The notes under the pieces: model-generated
What the model was told of the DNA's origin: nothing
What the model saw: the letters and a program-made list of their open reading frames with translations, nothing else
Databases searched by the model: none
From: Branchiostoma floridae
Lineage: Eukaryota > Chordata > Leptocardii > Amphioxiformes > Branchiostomatidae
Direction of reading: 5' to 3'
Length of the DNA stretch: 64,000 nt
NCBI RefSeq assembly: GCF_000003815.2
Contig: NC_049990.1
Span: forward strand, 3,731,496-3,795,495
Part shown: positions 31,870 to 64,000 of the stretch, in pieces
Layout: each line of letters opens with the position of its first letter
How positions within the stretch are numbered: position 1 is the first letter of the stretch
Made by a program: the position numbers and the translations under genes

Positions 31870-33480
31870 CCAGGGTCTGACATCCGAGACAGCAATATCT
31901 TACCTTTGGCTTTCAGAAGGAGAAAATAATATGTGGCTCACGGGAGGAATCCCTCCTGGGGGTTTCTCCCTTGTTTTGTTTTATTACAAGCTGTTTAAAG
32001 TATCTTTATCGGTAGAAATGAAATGAAGAAAGCACCCACGGGTCAACCAATTTCAGTGAGCAATGTTACTTTTGGAAAATAATACATGTCTATGGCCGAT
32101 TGGGAAATAAATTCCTTTCGATAGTTGTGTTCTCGCTGCTATTACAACCGTTTAAGTATCCTTATCATCGGTGAAGAAATGTACGAAGCATTCCCGAAGG
32201 TCTGCCATCTAAGACAGCAATATCTCACTTTTTTGAGACGATGAAAAATAACATAGGTCATGTGAGGACACATACATTGTATTTTCTTTTGGTTGTTTCA
32301 CTCTTCTCATTACATGTAAAACAATGTTTTGATTTCATTTTGATTTGTTTAAAAACGTTTATCTGTAAACTTAATGAAGCACCCACTCACCAAACTAGCC
32401 ATCTGCGCAAGGAATATCTGTAGATGAACGAAGCACGAAAAAAAAAAATTATAAATGGTCTATGGGAAATAATTTGTTCGATGGTTGTGTTCTTGTTTCC
32501 ATTACATTATTTCACTAATAGAGACCACTTAACAATATCTTACTAGTAAAATAATGTGATAGTGGGGTGCTATCACATTATTTCACCAATAGAGACAATC
32601 CATATATCTCTTACTAGTAAAATAATGTGATAGTGGGGTGTTATCACATTATTTCACTAATAGAGACAATCCATATATCTCTTACTAGTAAAATAATGTG
32701 ATAGTGGGGTGCTATCACATTATTTCACTAATAGAGACTATTCAGGGCTAAATAAATGTGTTGAATAATCAAGCCTGTATATGTAACGCTCTTATTGAGT
32801 TATCATCCAATAAAATATCAGTACCATCTACGCGAGCAATCTCTTACTTTTGGGCTTCGAGACGGCGAAAATAATATATTGCCTACGGAGAACTAAATGT
32901 CCTTATCTATGGATGTGTTCCTGTTTCTATTACAAGCTGGTTCAGTGTCTTTATCCTAGCTCAGCATCCCCGGGGGTTCAGCTGAGCTATCATGGTTAGT
33001 TTGGGGATTTAATACGAAAAATATACATGGTCGACTTGGAGATGGATTTTCTATTTGTTTCTGTGTTCTTGTCTTTACTACGAGCTGTTTAGATATCCTT
33101 ACCTATTGGTAGATGAACGAAGCACCCTCAGTGCCTAAGGCATGCCATCTGCGCAACCAATATCTTACTTTAATGGCAGTAAGACGAGAACAATACATGG
33201 TCTACTGAGAGACATTTTCTTTGTGCATATATTTTCATTACTGTTGAAATACCTTTGTCTACTTATAACTATTGAAATATCTGTCTGTATGATACGAACA
33301 TGTATGAACTATGTAAGCACCCCAAGGCCAGTAATATGCAAGCATGATATCCTGGTTTCAGTTGTCAAAAGAATAAAATGCGCCGTCTTTTCGGATATAA
33401 ATCATTTCTGTTGATGAATGCTTGTTTTATTACAAGCTATTTGAATAGCCTTGTCTATAAAGATGTGGCTATAATGTATC
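31870..33480. repeat. Degenerate long-period repeats
   Basis: Motifs recur in the same order at roughly 170-250 base spacing: GCCATCTGCGCAA, CAATATCTTACTTT, ATAATACATGGTCTA, TATTACAAGCTGTTTA, TATCCTTATC, GAACGAAGCACCC. It looks like an old satellite-like amplification. The palindromic array at 32510-32745 lies inside. Confidence 0.65.
32510..32745. repeat. Three-unit 76-bp tandem repeat with internal palindrome
   Basis: Units hold AATAATGTGATAGTGGGGTG then CTATCACATTATT, a near-perfect hairpin, separated by CACTAATAGAGACAATCCATA. Units 2 and 3 are almost identical. Confidence 0.92.
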
Positions 33481-34710
33481 ACTCAGGGCATGTCGTCTGT
33501 GAACAGCATTTGTATTTAGCACTTAGTTAGGCCATGTTGATTTGATTACTACTAGATCCTACTAGTGTATGGATGACATCCACTGGGAAGCTAAACACTG
33601 ATGCTACTAGCGTGCGAATAAAAAGATTGCCTTTCTTATGAAATCTAGTGGTCAGGAGGGTTGAAGTGAACTCAACACACAGAATATAGTATACGGAACA
33701 ATAGATTCTTCATTTTTTGTTCTTTCACATCTTCTTTGACCTTGAAATATTCTTTGACACTAGAAAACGGTTTCCGATATTTGTTTTGCAATGCATGGTA
33801 TTTATCTGATTACTTTGAAGCTGCTTTTTACGATTTAGAGCAATGTTGAAAACTTTATTCTTATTTTTAGAAACGGCCGCAAGTTGATGCGCGCGGATGT
33901 CATCCATATATTGAAATCAACATGAAAAATGTATTCTGTTCTACTCTGAATATCCTTTCCACGGTTGTGTTATTGATTTTATTCTTCCACTATTTAAAAA
34001 AGGTTGGTTCTCAAACGATTCCAATCTCTCTCTCTGCTTATTTCTGTTCGATATAAGAGCGCCTGCCGCGCGGGTAGCTTCGCGTTGGAGGCTTCGCATA
34101 AATCATGCAGTGACCCCATCTGGTGACGCGACACCAGGGTTCACAGGTTGCATGCTGTCTCCATCTATATATCGGTACCTTCAAGTGTTAGGAGAGGCAT
34201 GTCTTTATGAATGACTTCAGGGAGCGAGCAAACTGAGACAGTAGACACCCCAGGCAGAAACTGCGTGTAGATAGCTAGCTCATATGATACAACAATCTGT
34301 CTCACCCTAGCTGGTTTTGAGCGCGTCCAAGTCTGAACCAAATACCCCTGTAATGACAACCTTTACGTCACCCCACTAGAATTGACCGATGGCAACCTTC
34401 AAAGGCCTGCCTTTCCTCTCGTGGTTTACACAATCTGACTGGCACAGAGGAGAGCAGCACACGCCGGTGGGTTCGGCATAAGATTATGCTGCGCTATCCA
34501 TCAGGCGCTTCGCACGCAGACACCAGACATCGCCGGGGTGTGTCCATCTGACGAGGGAACCTCTCTGCGCAAACCCACGAGCCGACGTCTGATAGAAAAC
34601 CGGCCCAGGACCTCTCGTCTGTCTAGGATATCAATTTTCCCCCGTTACTGACCCTCTCCACCTCTCCAGGGCTTGACCTGAACCGTCCACACACGCCGAA
34701 GCGCAGCGCA

Positions 34711-35363
34711 TTGGCCGGCTGCCAGCCAAAAGCCGGTTTAGGCAGACGCAGTATCGGACGACAGGCCGAGTTGCAGGGGAAAAACGTTGCCGCATCCTGT
34801 TATCGAGCCCGGAAAATTCGGGCGGTGTCTCTCTGCAACAGTACAGCAGACTGTCTTCTCCACGCTTCGTGTACGATATATACATTTGTGCTGCGCGACG
34901 GCGTCAAGATTGCCGGGCAGGAGAAAGTGGAGGACGTTCCCCCGCCGTTCGAGGTCGCCCATCTCTGCCTGCTGGTGGCGAAACTCTTCAGCCTCCGCCC
35001 CCGGGAGTTCGCGCCCGAGGACATGCAGGAGGGAAACTACCCTGAGCCCGACCCCACCGCGCCTATCAGGGTGGTCCCGAAAAGAACGTGAGTGCTTCCT
35101 TCCGCCTGTTTAACATTCCGATACCGTTGCCCAATTGTGCACCTCCCTTTCAAATTTCACCCCTGCTCATCGATTCCTGTCTTGTTTTATTTTTCCGCCA
35201 TAGCTATACCGACATCCCCTGCGGTGGAGGAGTGCCCGGGAAGATCTCGCGAGACTTGAACCCGGATCCCGCGAGACAGGATGAACCCTCGCGAGAAGAG
35301 CCGAGACTGAAGCGACGGCGCGTGCGCACTGAGTGGACCCCCAGCAGGGAGGAGGCTTCCGAA
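34711..35363 (+). other. In-frame upstream coding-like exons that could extend AMMECR1
   Basis: An open frame (34711-35087) ends at a consensus donor AAC/GTGAGT. A good acceptor ending CCGCCATAG (35203) opens a second piece that runs in frame into the AMMECR1 ATG at 35364. Splicing keeps the frame (AC plus C, then TAT ACC GAC). The pieces read FEVAHLCLLVAKLFSLRPRE, then, across the join, YTDIPCGGGVPGKISRD. The only in-frame ATG is at 35023. A CpG island can hold long open frames by chance, and vertebrate AMMECR1 starts at the same MAAGCCGVKKQK, so this may be 5' UTR only. Confidence 0.3.
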
Positions 35364-56498
<21,135 letters not shown>

Positions 56499-56924
56499 TG
56501 ACGGCTGGCAGTCACATAGAGATGGGCAGTGAAATCACAACCATTTTTTTTATATGAAATGAGAGAAAACAAAACCTTCCTTTTTTTTTTAAATTGTTGT
56601 TACAATGTTTGAGTTTTTTTTTAAAGAGAGAGTGTTCTCCCAGAAAGGATTCGAGAGTTTACTGGAAGTATTTACTACCAGGTTCCGATGCCTGCTCAGT
56701 TAGAGTTTCACTACTCAGCTATAATGATGCTAAACGTTTTTCAATTTCTGTAGTAAGCTTTGCACCCTCACAGTATTTTCATGACATTGTAGACTGGCTT
56801 TTGTTAGCATCTGTACATACCTTTGTTTTGGCTTTCACGGTAGCATGCAGCTAGTGAAGCATTCTTTTTGACTTTCCTATGTTAATGTTTCTTTAGATAT
56901 ATCCTTGTCTAATGGAAGATGCCC

Positions 56925-56930
56925 AATAAA
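56925..56930 (+). terminator. Polyadenylation signal for AMMECR1
   Basis: AATAAA 427 bases after the AMMECR1 stop codon, followed by the T/G-rich sequence expected for a cleavage site. Confidence 0.6.
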
Positions 56931-56939
56931 GAAAGTAGG

Positions 56940-59900
56940 TTTGAATTTCGCTTGGTGCATGTGCATCTAAATTGCCCAGTTTTCTCTTAAGAAAGACCCT
57001 ATGCAGACTACAGTCATGGCATGCTTATAGATACAATCTTTTGCCACCACAACTTGTGCTATTCACTTCGTGAAAAAGCTCTGTTTTGTCGGAATAGGTT
57101 GTGTCTATAGTGCAAATTGCTCATGACTGGTCTGCTAAAGTTTGCTTAAAAACGATTTGGACAATCTGGTTGCAAGTCCTTGTCTGCATCCAGACACAAA
57201 AATCTGTCTTCTGACCAACTTTGTACAATATGTGGATCATCAAGTCACCTGACACAAGGTCAAAGAGCAGAGGTCAGAGGTGACCCTGCCCATATTGTGC
57301 AAAGGGTGGCAGAAAGACACAAGTTGTAAGAGCTAAAATTTGCATGCTAAGTTCCAACATGCATATGCTGATTTCTGGGAAGAAAGACTCCAGTTATGTC
57401 TGGGGTATTTTCCTAAGTAAAGCTTGCAATGCTGAACTAAACTTAAGATGTAACAGTCAATGTTATTGCTGGACAGTTACATCAAATGTCCTACAAAAAT
57501 TGAATGCTTGCTGAGAAAGATCAAATCAGCCAAAGTTAAAAAAATAATTTCCCTGAAGTTCAATTAAGGAAAGCCCAAGAAAGAAAAAGAAACAGGCTTT
57601 TCGATGAGAAACAAAAGTATTGATATGCCTTACCAGTTTCTGAAATGTATGCCACTTTGATCTTTACCAACTATGAAAAAATGTAACAACATTTAATTTA
57701 AGTGGCAAATAAAGTCATTTCCGTATGATGACGAACAAAGGCAAATTTCCTAAAAAGAAAGATGCTGTTAAAACTGCTACAGAAAACAAAGTTTCAGCCA
57801 GTTGCTTGTAGAAAGTGACACAATGTGTTCACACCTGTTGATCACACCTTTCATTTTAACTGTTGCAACTACCTCCCAACAATTCTGTTTCTCAAAACGA
57901 CAACAGCATGCTCTTTTCTTTCCTCACACCTGATGCAGTACATTTCTACTGAACTGAGAAATATGGTACAGTAGTCTGGTTGGTCATTCCGGCGATTCTT
58001 CTACACGGTTGCTAACAGTTACACATTGGTCACTTCCAAATATGGAAGCTTGAAAACGTAAGATGCCTCTTTTTCTTTCACATAATTTCAGAAGAATCCA
58101 GACGTGCAGTATATACATGTGTAATAAGAATGACCAACCTCAACTACTATTACAAAGATCTAGTTATGGCCAGCATGGCATCTTTTCTTTGTGAAACAAG
58201 AACTGATTAACCATAACAAAAAAGACAGACAAATACAGAATGGAGAGAAAAACAAGGCTTTTGTCTGTAAAATACAGCTTTTCCTTTTAAAGGCAGCAGG
58301 CATCTATCCTGTTGTGTACGGTTCTGGGAGAGAAGTTTTTCGATGGTGCTCAGAGAATAATTTCATTGCCCGAACCAGCTCTATGTGACTGCCCTCCCAG
58401 TGTGGGGGGGCGCATAGGTTAACGTACCATCACGTGTCACGGGCCTTGGGACCAGGGATCGCTCACAGGAAGGCAGTGTCCAGTCCACAAAAAGACTCAA
58501 AAAAGTTTGCGGAGATCAGATTTCTCTTGAAAAACTTTGGCAGACACACTTGCTAAGGGTGAATCTATGAACAGTGCATCGTTGTCTGCCAAACTGAACA
58601 AATCCGTCTCAATGTCTCCTTTCAAGGGAAGTATTTTTGATTGCAAAACTTGTCTTTGAACAGAAAAATTAACCAAAATCAACCATAAAGTGATAAATAC
58701 CCCACAAATTTTATCAATGAAAAACTCAACCCCCTGTGATGCTTGAACTAAAATATCTCTCAAAAGAAAGTCCTCAACAATGTCCACACTATAATAGTGC
58801 GCAATGGATTTTTGTAACTCCCTCCTAAGCATCACTTAAAACACAAAAACCTTCAGTGAAAAACCCAGTTTATTCTGAAACTAGCAACCCTTCTTCGATA
58901 AAAACTGAAGGTTGGTTAAAAGAAACCATTTCTTTCTATAGAGAAATGTATACAGCAGCTGTGCATCAGCATTGATACTGCCAATTGATTGATTGATTGA
59001 TCGACCAATCTGTTCCTGTGAGAGGATTCCTTACCCGACGCCCGTGGTACCGGTTTTGTATCCGATGGAATATTTATATTGTCCTGCAACCTGAGTCAGC
59101 TAGGACGCTGGCTCCTCTATTTTACCCAGTCCATTTTCCACTTTTCTACCACGAGAAAATGAGACGCGCCACAATAAATGTCGTGCGCGGCACACAAAAA
59201 AATGAATACCAACATCAAAACATCCTATAATGATGATAGTGGACACGGGATCGCATTTGAGCACTACTATGATATTGCCAGATACTACTGTTGACAATCT
59301 CTTTGAAGAACACATTGAGGACGATTCTAACACCTCAATGTAGAAGCCTTCCTATATCGCAGGCTTGCCTCTAACGTGGGGTTTGGATTGCAGCAAATGC
59401 TTGCAAATAATGTCAACAGCAATTGTTTTTATTGCTAATTTCCGATACGTTTCTGTTTTTATCCTAGTGATAGTTTTGTTAACGGCACTAGGTATGGTAT
59501 GTAGTATATTATTATGTAATGTTAAATGTTTTTTTAGATTTTTTTATAGGGTATACAGTCGGTGGTAGTCACTTGTGCATTGAGCAAAATGTGCAATTAA
59601 CGTTAGGTCTTGTGCAGATTGTAATTCTTACACGGGGGTCGCTCTAGTCTCGGGGAAACTTCACCAGAATGAACAGAGCTTTGCATTTATCCTGTTATGA
59701 AAAGATTTGTGCAGCAAAATTTGTTACTTTGATCCATGCTATGTTTACAAGAAAAACAAGACCAGGTCCCTGGAAAACCAAGTGCCACATACTTCAATCA
59801 GTGAAATATCTTGTGAGTATCATGACCATTGGAAGTTTAGGGTCAAGAAGAATGTTGGTAAATAATGTTGTTTTTAAATCAAAGTAAGATCATTTTCCAG

Positions 59901-60720
59901 AAAACAACATTGTGACCATTGAAAATAGAGAAAAGGCAAAGAAGCAAGAGCAAAGAAATATATGGTCAGCTATTGTATAACCGTATACCATCATTACGTC
60001 TTGGTGTCATGTGACTTCCCAAATACTGTATTGGAAATGACTAATGGCTGATTGTACTCTGATTGGCTAGTAACTGACCAATCAGGAATTCTAAAGCTGT
60101 GGCACATCTTTTAAAAAGTTGCAGGATTAATCATCACCCAGAATGCATTGCTGAGGTAGCCATCTTGAAATGGAATGTCCTCAGAGCTTGACCTTGAACA
60201 TCATTTAGTTCAGGCTGCCACCCCTCTTCTTTGTTAAAGGGTTGGTCCACTGTATTTGTAAGAACAAACCAACTCAAGCAAAGGGGTAGAAACAAATGAC
60301 ATGGTGAAGTTTTCCTCATTAATTCCAACTATGGGACCATATATTTTACCTCCAGTTTTGGCTAATTTTTATCGAGAATTTCTCTGTTTATTTTAGACTT
60401 ATTTCTCTAATCATTCTGTATTGGCTTATAAGCAATGTATCTACGATAGGAAGTAGTGATGTGTACATGCAGTAGATTAATACGTAAAAAGTGCTGAAAA
60501 GTTGTTGATATCAGCCTAGATGGAGTCTCCAAAGACACTGTGAAGATACAGTTACATTATTGGTACTCATTTTGACAATTATTTTTTTTCCTATTTCCAA
60601 CTGATTTCCGAAGGACTGTCTCCGCGACCCATCCTTCCGTTCTGTGACAGAAATTTGCTTGACGGAAAATTTTGCCCCATCTGTCAAAAGAAAAAGAAAA
60701 TAGGATTTCTGAACATGATA
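56940..60720. other. Unassigned stretch beyond AMMECR1
   Basis: No gene, RNA or recognised transposon. The longest frame, 58832-58497 on the minus strand (111 codons), shows no domain, low complexity or splice support. It could also be further 3' UTR or intergenic sequence. Confidence 0.45.
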
Positions 60721-60721
60721 A

Positions 60722-60808
60722 TGATGAAAATATTCTTTCATCAGCTTAAGATGACAAAAAAAATTGATGAAAATATTCTTTCATCAGCTTAAGATGACAA
60801 AAAAAATT
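60722..60808. repeat. 43-base perfect tandem duplication
   Basis: GATGAAAATATTCTTTCATC then AGCTTAAGATGACAAAAAAAATT occurs twice in a row. Confidence 0.9.
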
Positions 60809-61204
60809 AAAAACATGGCCTCCGAAACCATGCATGGGTTGGAAGGCAATTAAAGCTGGAGACAACACTTTATATTGCCCACTAGAAACTGTGTAAAACC
60901 TGTAAACATGCCCCCAAAACCTATTTGTTACCAACTCAGCAATGCTGCCTGTACCTACCAACGTTTCACCAAAAATCTAGAGTGTTACATGTGTATCATA
61001 AGGCTTCTCTATATGCACCATGTTACACAAGTCAGTATCATACATATTCAGTTGTCCTTGGCCTGGAGAGACTTGAGACCAGGAAAGAGTCTGAATCCTT
61101 CAGGATTTAATTCCTTCACATGTAATTCCACTTTAAGTCCCGCAAGCCTTGCAAGGAAATAACATGGTCTTTGATGAAGTTTAGACAATCCAGGTATTAA
61201 GATG

Positions 61205-61375
61205 TGCCCAAGTAATAGTCACTGAAGCAACTGGATATGATTTTGGAAATAGTCAAACGTTTCAGGTAGCAACCATGCACTACCTTTAGTTAGTGTCACC
61301 GAGCTACCTTGAACATTATCTGATCTGACCGTTTCCAAAATCATATCCAGTTGCTTGAGTCAGTGAACTACTATT
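61205..61375. mobile_element. MITE related to 2018-2185
   Basis: Arms CAACTGGATATGATTTTGGA and its complement TCCAAAATCATATCCAGTTG, in a 170-base palindrome-like element. Confidence 0.75.
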
Positions 61376-61739
61376 TGTGCAGTAGCTGCACAAAAAGGAT
61401 GGGAAGAAATTGTGGGATGTAAAAATTCCCAGACAGTCTTCTAATTCCTTGCATCACCACCCAGTTCCTTTGAGTTATTTGTACATGTATTATGCAGTTT
61501 TCTACCTGAATGTCTAACCTTCATCAATGCCTCATGATCATTCATGATTTAGTAACTGGAAAACAGAAGGCTTTTTTTTTAATTACTTGACTCAAATGCT
61601 TAGGTATCTATTATGTAAAGAAGAGCTGTTTTCTTGTCACGGTGTCTTTGGAGACGTCCGTCCTTCTTGACGAGTTGTTCTTGGTGTGGAGACTATTTGA
61701 ATAATGACAGACTTGGATGTGGTGTAAGCTATACTAGGG

Positions 61740-62165
61740 AGTATTGCATGTAGCAGGGTGCTGACACTGTAAGCTAGCTAACTGTACCATGGCTGTGGCT
61801 GTGAGTTGTGTACAAAAAAGAGAGATTTTGCTGCTTGATGTTTTGATGGTCGGTGAAGGCGAGAGGTGACCGAGATTTCCGAGTACCAACCTTCCGTTTC
61901 GCATGAACATTAAGACTTCAGGACAGGAGAGTTTTCTTTCATGCAACCAGTTTTTTCTCACCTGCTGACGTTTTGATGTCTGTCAGACATCTTCCTCAGA
62001 GCTTCTAACTGGAGTTCTGCTTCTCGCCGCTATGTGTAGCCGATGTAGGTGGGGCTTTTGCGGCGAGAATACTATCCCAAACGTGGCTGAGCTTGTACCC
62101 CCCTTCATCACTGGGGTGGACTTCCTTATCCAGACTGCTTCTTTAATCCAACGGATTCGTCTGTT
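61740..62165 (-). mobile_element. Penelope-like element C-terminal relic
   Basis: On the minus strand RWIKEAVWIRKSTPVM, then GGYKLSHVWDSIL in a shifted frame, matches the conserved segment after the GIY-YIG endonuclease of Penelope-like retroelements. It is followed by a SALRKMSDRHQNVSR-like tail. Frame-broken, no RT or endonuclease core. Confidence 0.6.
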
Positions 62166-63489
62166 ATCTCTGGTTGTGTAAAAGAAAACTTTTATGTCTT
62201 ATGATCTACCAACCTGATGAAACTATTTTCGGAAGTAAGCCTTTTGGTGTATCACAACAGTTTTGTACAGTAAGGTACAAGCTGCATAAGATCATACTGT
62301 AAGGTTTGATTGAAGTAAACGTGTTGCATTCTTGTGTGGCTCTCAAAAAGAAACCTTACCACTGGTCTGTCTTAGTACATGGCGACAATGATATGACGAT
62401 GACCAAATTTGTGTCTTTGCACATTTTTGGTCACATCTTTCACCAAATTGCAAAACTTTGTACAAGCTGTTAAAGGTGTAGGCTTCTTACACTTTGCCTG
62501 TAGCAGAATTGTTGAAAGAAAGCTGATACGTGTACCAGAATTTTTGGCAATTGTATCACATACATTTACTATGAATACAAAGTGAATTAAAGAAAGAGAA
62601 AAGGGAATCTTAATTTGAAAGACTAAAACAAAAAGTTTGAAAAGTTACAGGGAATCTCTGTGACCTGCCGCCAGAAGGTTGCGCTACACGGACTTTGGTA
62701 ACGAGAAACACAGTTAAGTAAAAAAAGACACAGTGACATTCACCTGTGGATGTCCCCACCATTTATTACACACCAGCCTAACACCTTAAGTTTATTGTAT
62801 GCAGACACTCATGGTCAGATATGTTGAATTTTGCCATGGCTAATTGTGTTCTGTAAGTGTTGATTCCAAACTCAACCTCCCTTCTGTGAGGACCCTCTTT
62901 TGTCATGTGATCAAACAGGTGGCTGTGGTATTGCAAATCAATGCCTGTATAGATGTCATCTACAACAAAATTATGTTAACATCTTCATGGCAAAGTTAGA
63001 AGCTATCATACACAGCATACCGACTTTGGATGCATACAGGCACTGCATTATACTACAAAGGCCACCTCCTTGACCACATGACTTCAGTGATGAGTTACCA
63101 TGATATTGGACTGCAGACACTACAAAGGGCCAGGCTAAGAACAGTATATCTTGTACTTTATGTTTGTCTGATGTAACGTTACCTACCAGGCTCTCAGCAG
63201 GAAGCCAACTAGGGACCAGTGCCTACTCACACCATATTTGGATATTTGACCTCCAAAGTGACCCCTCGTAACCTTTGTACTTCAACCTCTAGATGGTGTC
63301 TTGTAGTGTTTACCACTCACTGATTGTTTACGTTATGTATTCTCTACAAACAATAATAAAAAAAATGTTTCAAAAGTTTGCAACATTTAGCTTGGTGTCT
63401 TATTTCAACCATTTTCTAGAGTCTGACATCCATAATTGCCTATTCATGATTTTTAAATCTCACCATGATCCTTATACTTGAAATTAAGC

Positions 63490-63595
63490 TGTCCCTGGTG
63501 CTGAATAACATTTACACTCACGCTGCTGTTTGAATGAAATGTACACTGTTATCCCTGGTGCTGAATGACATTCACACTAACACTGCCGCTTAAGC
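63490..63595. repeat. Two-unit short tandem repeat
   Basis: CTGTCCCTGGTGCTGAATAA / TTATCCCTGGTGCTGAATGA followed by similar CATTYACACT and CTGCYG in two units of about 60 bases. Confidence 0.7.
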
Positions 63596-63750
63596 CCCGG
63601 TCACAAAGCGCGTACGATTCCTTGCGATGGACTATTCCGCATATCGTACGATGAGCGCAGTACATCGCAAGAAAATCGTAAGCATCGCAAGCCATCGCAA
63701 CGCATCGGATGGTGTTCAAAATTTTTCCAGCGTCGCACGATTTTTCACTT
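63596..63750. repeat. CATCGCAAG-rich repeat
   Basis: Clustered CATCGCAA and CGTACGAT words with CCCCGGTCACAAAGCGCGTA at the left. It looks like a dispersed repeat or one end of a DNA element; the other end is not identified in the window. Confidence 0.4.
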
Positions 63751-64000
63751 GTGTCTCTTCTGTATAGCCGTCTGACCGCTTTTGTGCTTCTTTAACCAAC
63801 AAACATGTGGACGTAGCTGTTAAATACCTTCCTATAATATCTTTAACTGTAAAAATAAATTAAAAAAGACCATGACAACAAGAGTATTACAAGCAAAAGT
63901 TCAAATCAAGCGTGAGTACTGGTATGGTTATCTCGGCCTGCTTGCCGGCTCTACGTGTCAGGCTCTTTCGAAGATCGTATCATGATATGCTATCAACAAA

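Noticed and set aside
58497..58835. 112-codon minus-strand ORF
   Set aside because: No recognisable domain, no splice or polyadenylation support, and length is within chance expectation for a 64 kb window.

Overview
The window is animal nuclear DNA. Its genes have many introns with GT-AG splice sites, it is dense with short transposons and simple repeats, and it contains one 100-base assembly gap (671-770). Gene content and repeat style suggest a cephalochordate (amphioxus, Branchiostoma). The reasons are an AMMECR1 that is very close to the vertebrate protein, clustered SLC16-type transporters, and many MITEs, tRNA-derived SINEs and RTE/Penelope relics. That assignment is inference; another invertebrate deuterostome is possible.

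Left part (1-16.2 kb). The first 0.3 kb holds the last exon of an unrecognised + strand gene. Next come the first two exons of a minus-strand NNMT/PNMT/INMT-like methyltransferase, whose remaining exons are lost or hidden in the gap. Then come three complete four-exon monocarboxylate-transporter-like genes (SLC16 family): A on the minus strand (3917-6797, 462 aa), B on the plus strand (9069-12016, 474 aa) and C on the minus strand (12791-16117, 458 aa). All have phase-1 introns at the same places. A and B are a head-to-head inverted duplication that still shares intron sequence. B and C are tail-to-tail. Several mobile elements touch these genes: one MITE forms part of the splice donor of A exon 1, a mariner deletion derivative sits in C intron 1, and C carries three partial duplications of its own exon ends.

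Middle part (16.2-34.5 kb). I see no convincing gene. It holds an ACTC microsatellite, a TA microsatellite, many palindromic MITEs (several with 9-bp target duplications, one with TTA), degenerate tandem arrays, LINE 3' ends, and one copy of a 2.0-2.1 kb Helentron-like element (20221-22324).

Right part (34.5-64 kb). A CpG-rich island leads into AMMECR1 (five coding exons, 35364-56498, 245 aa). Its 15.7 kb first intron contains the second, inverted Helentron-like copy (43646-45636), inserted inside a 155-bp tandem array, and a tandem tRNA-like SINE array. Directly after exon 2 lies a minisatellite built partly from copies of the exon 2 end and its splice donor. Intron 2 also holds an RTE-type retrotransposon relic broken by a SINE. 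Beyond the AMMECR1 polyadenylation signal (about 56925) no gene is recognisable, only relics including a Penelope-like C-terminal fragment near 62.1 kb.

All exon boundaries were chosen by reading splice sites, phase and family similarity by eye; no search or alignment program was run.
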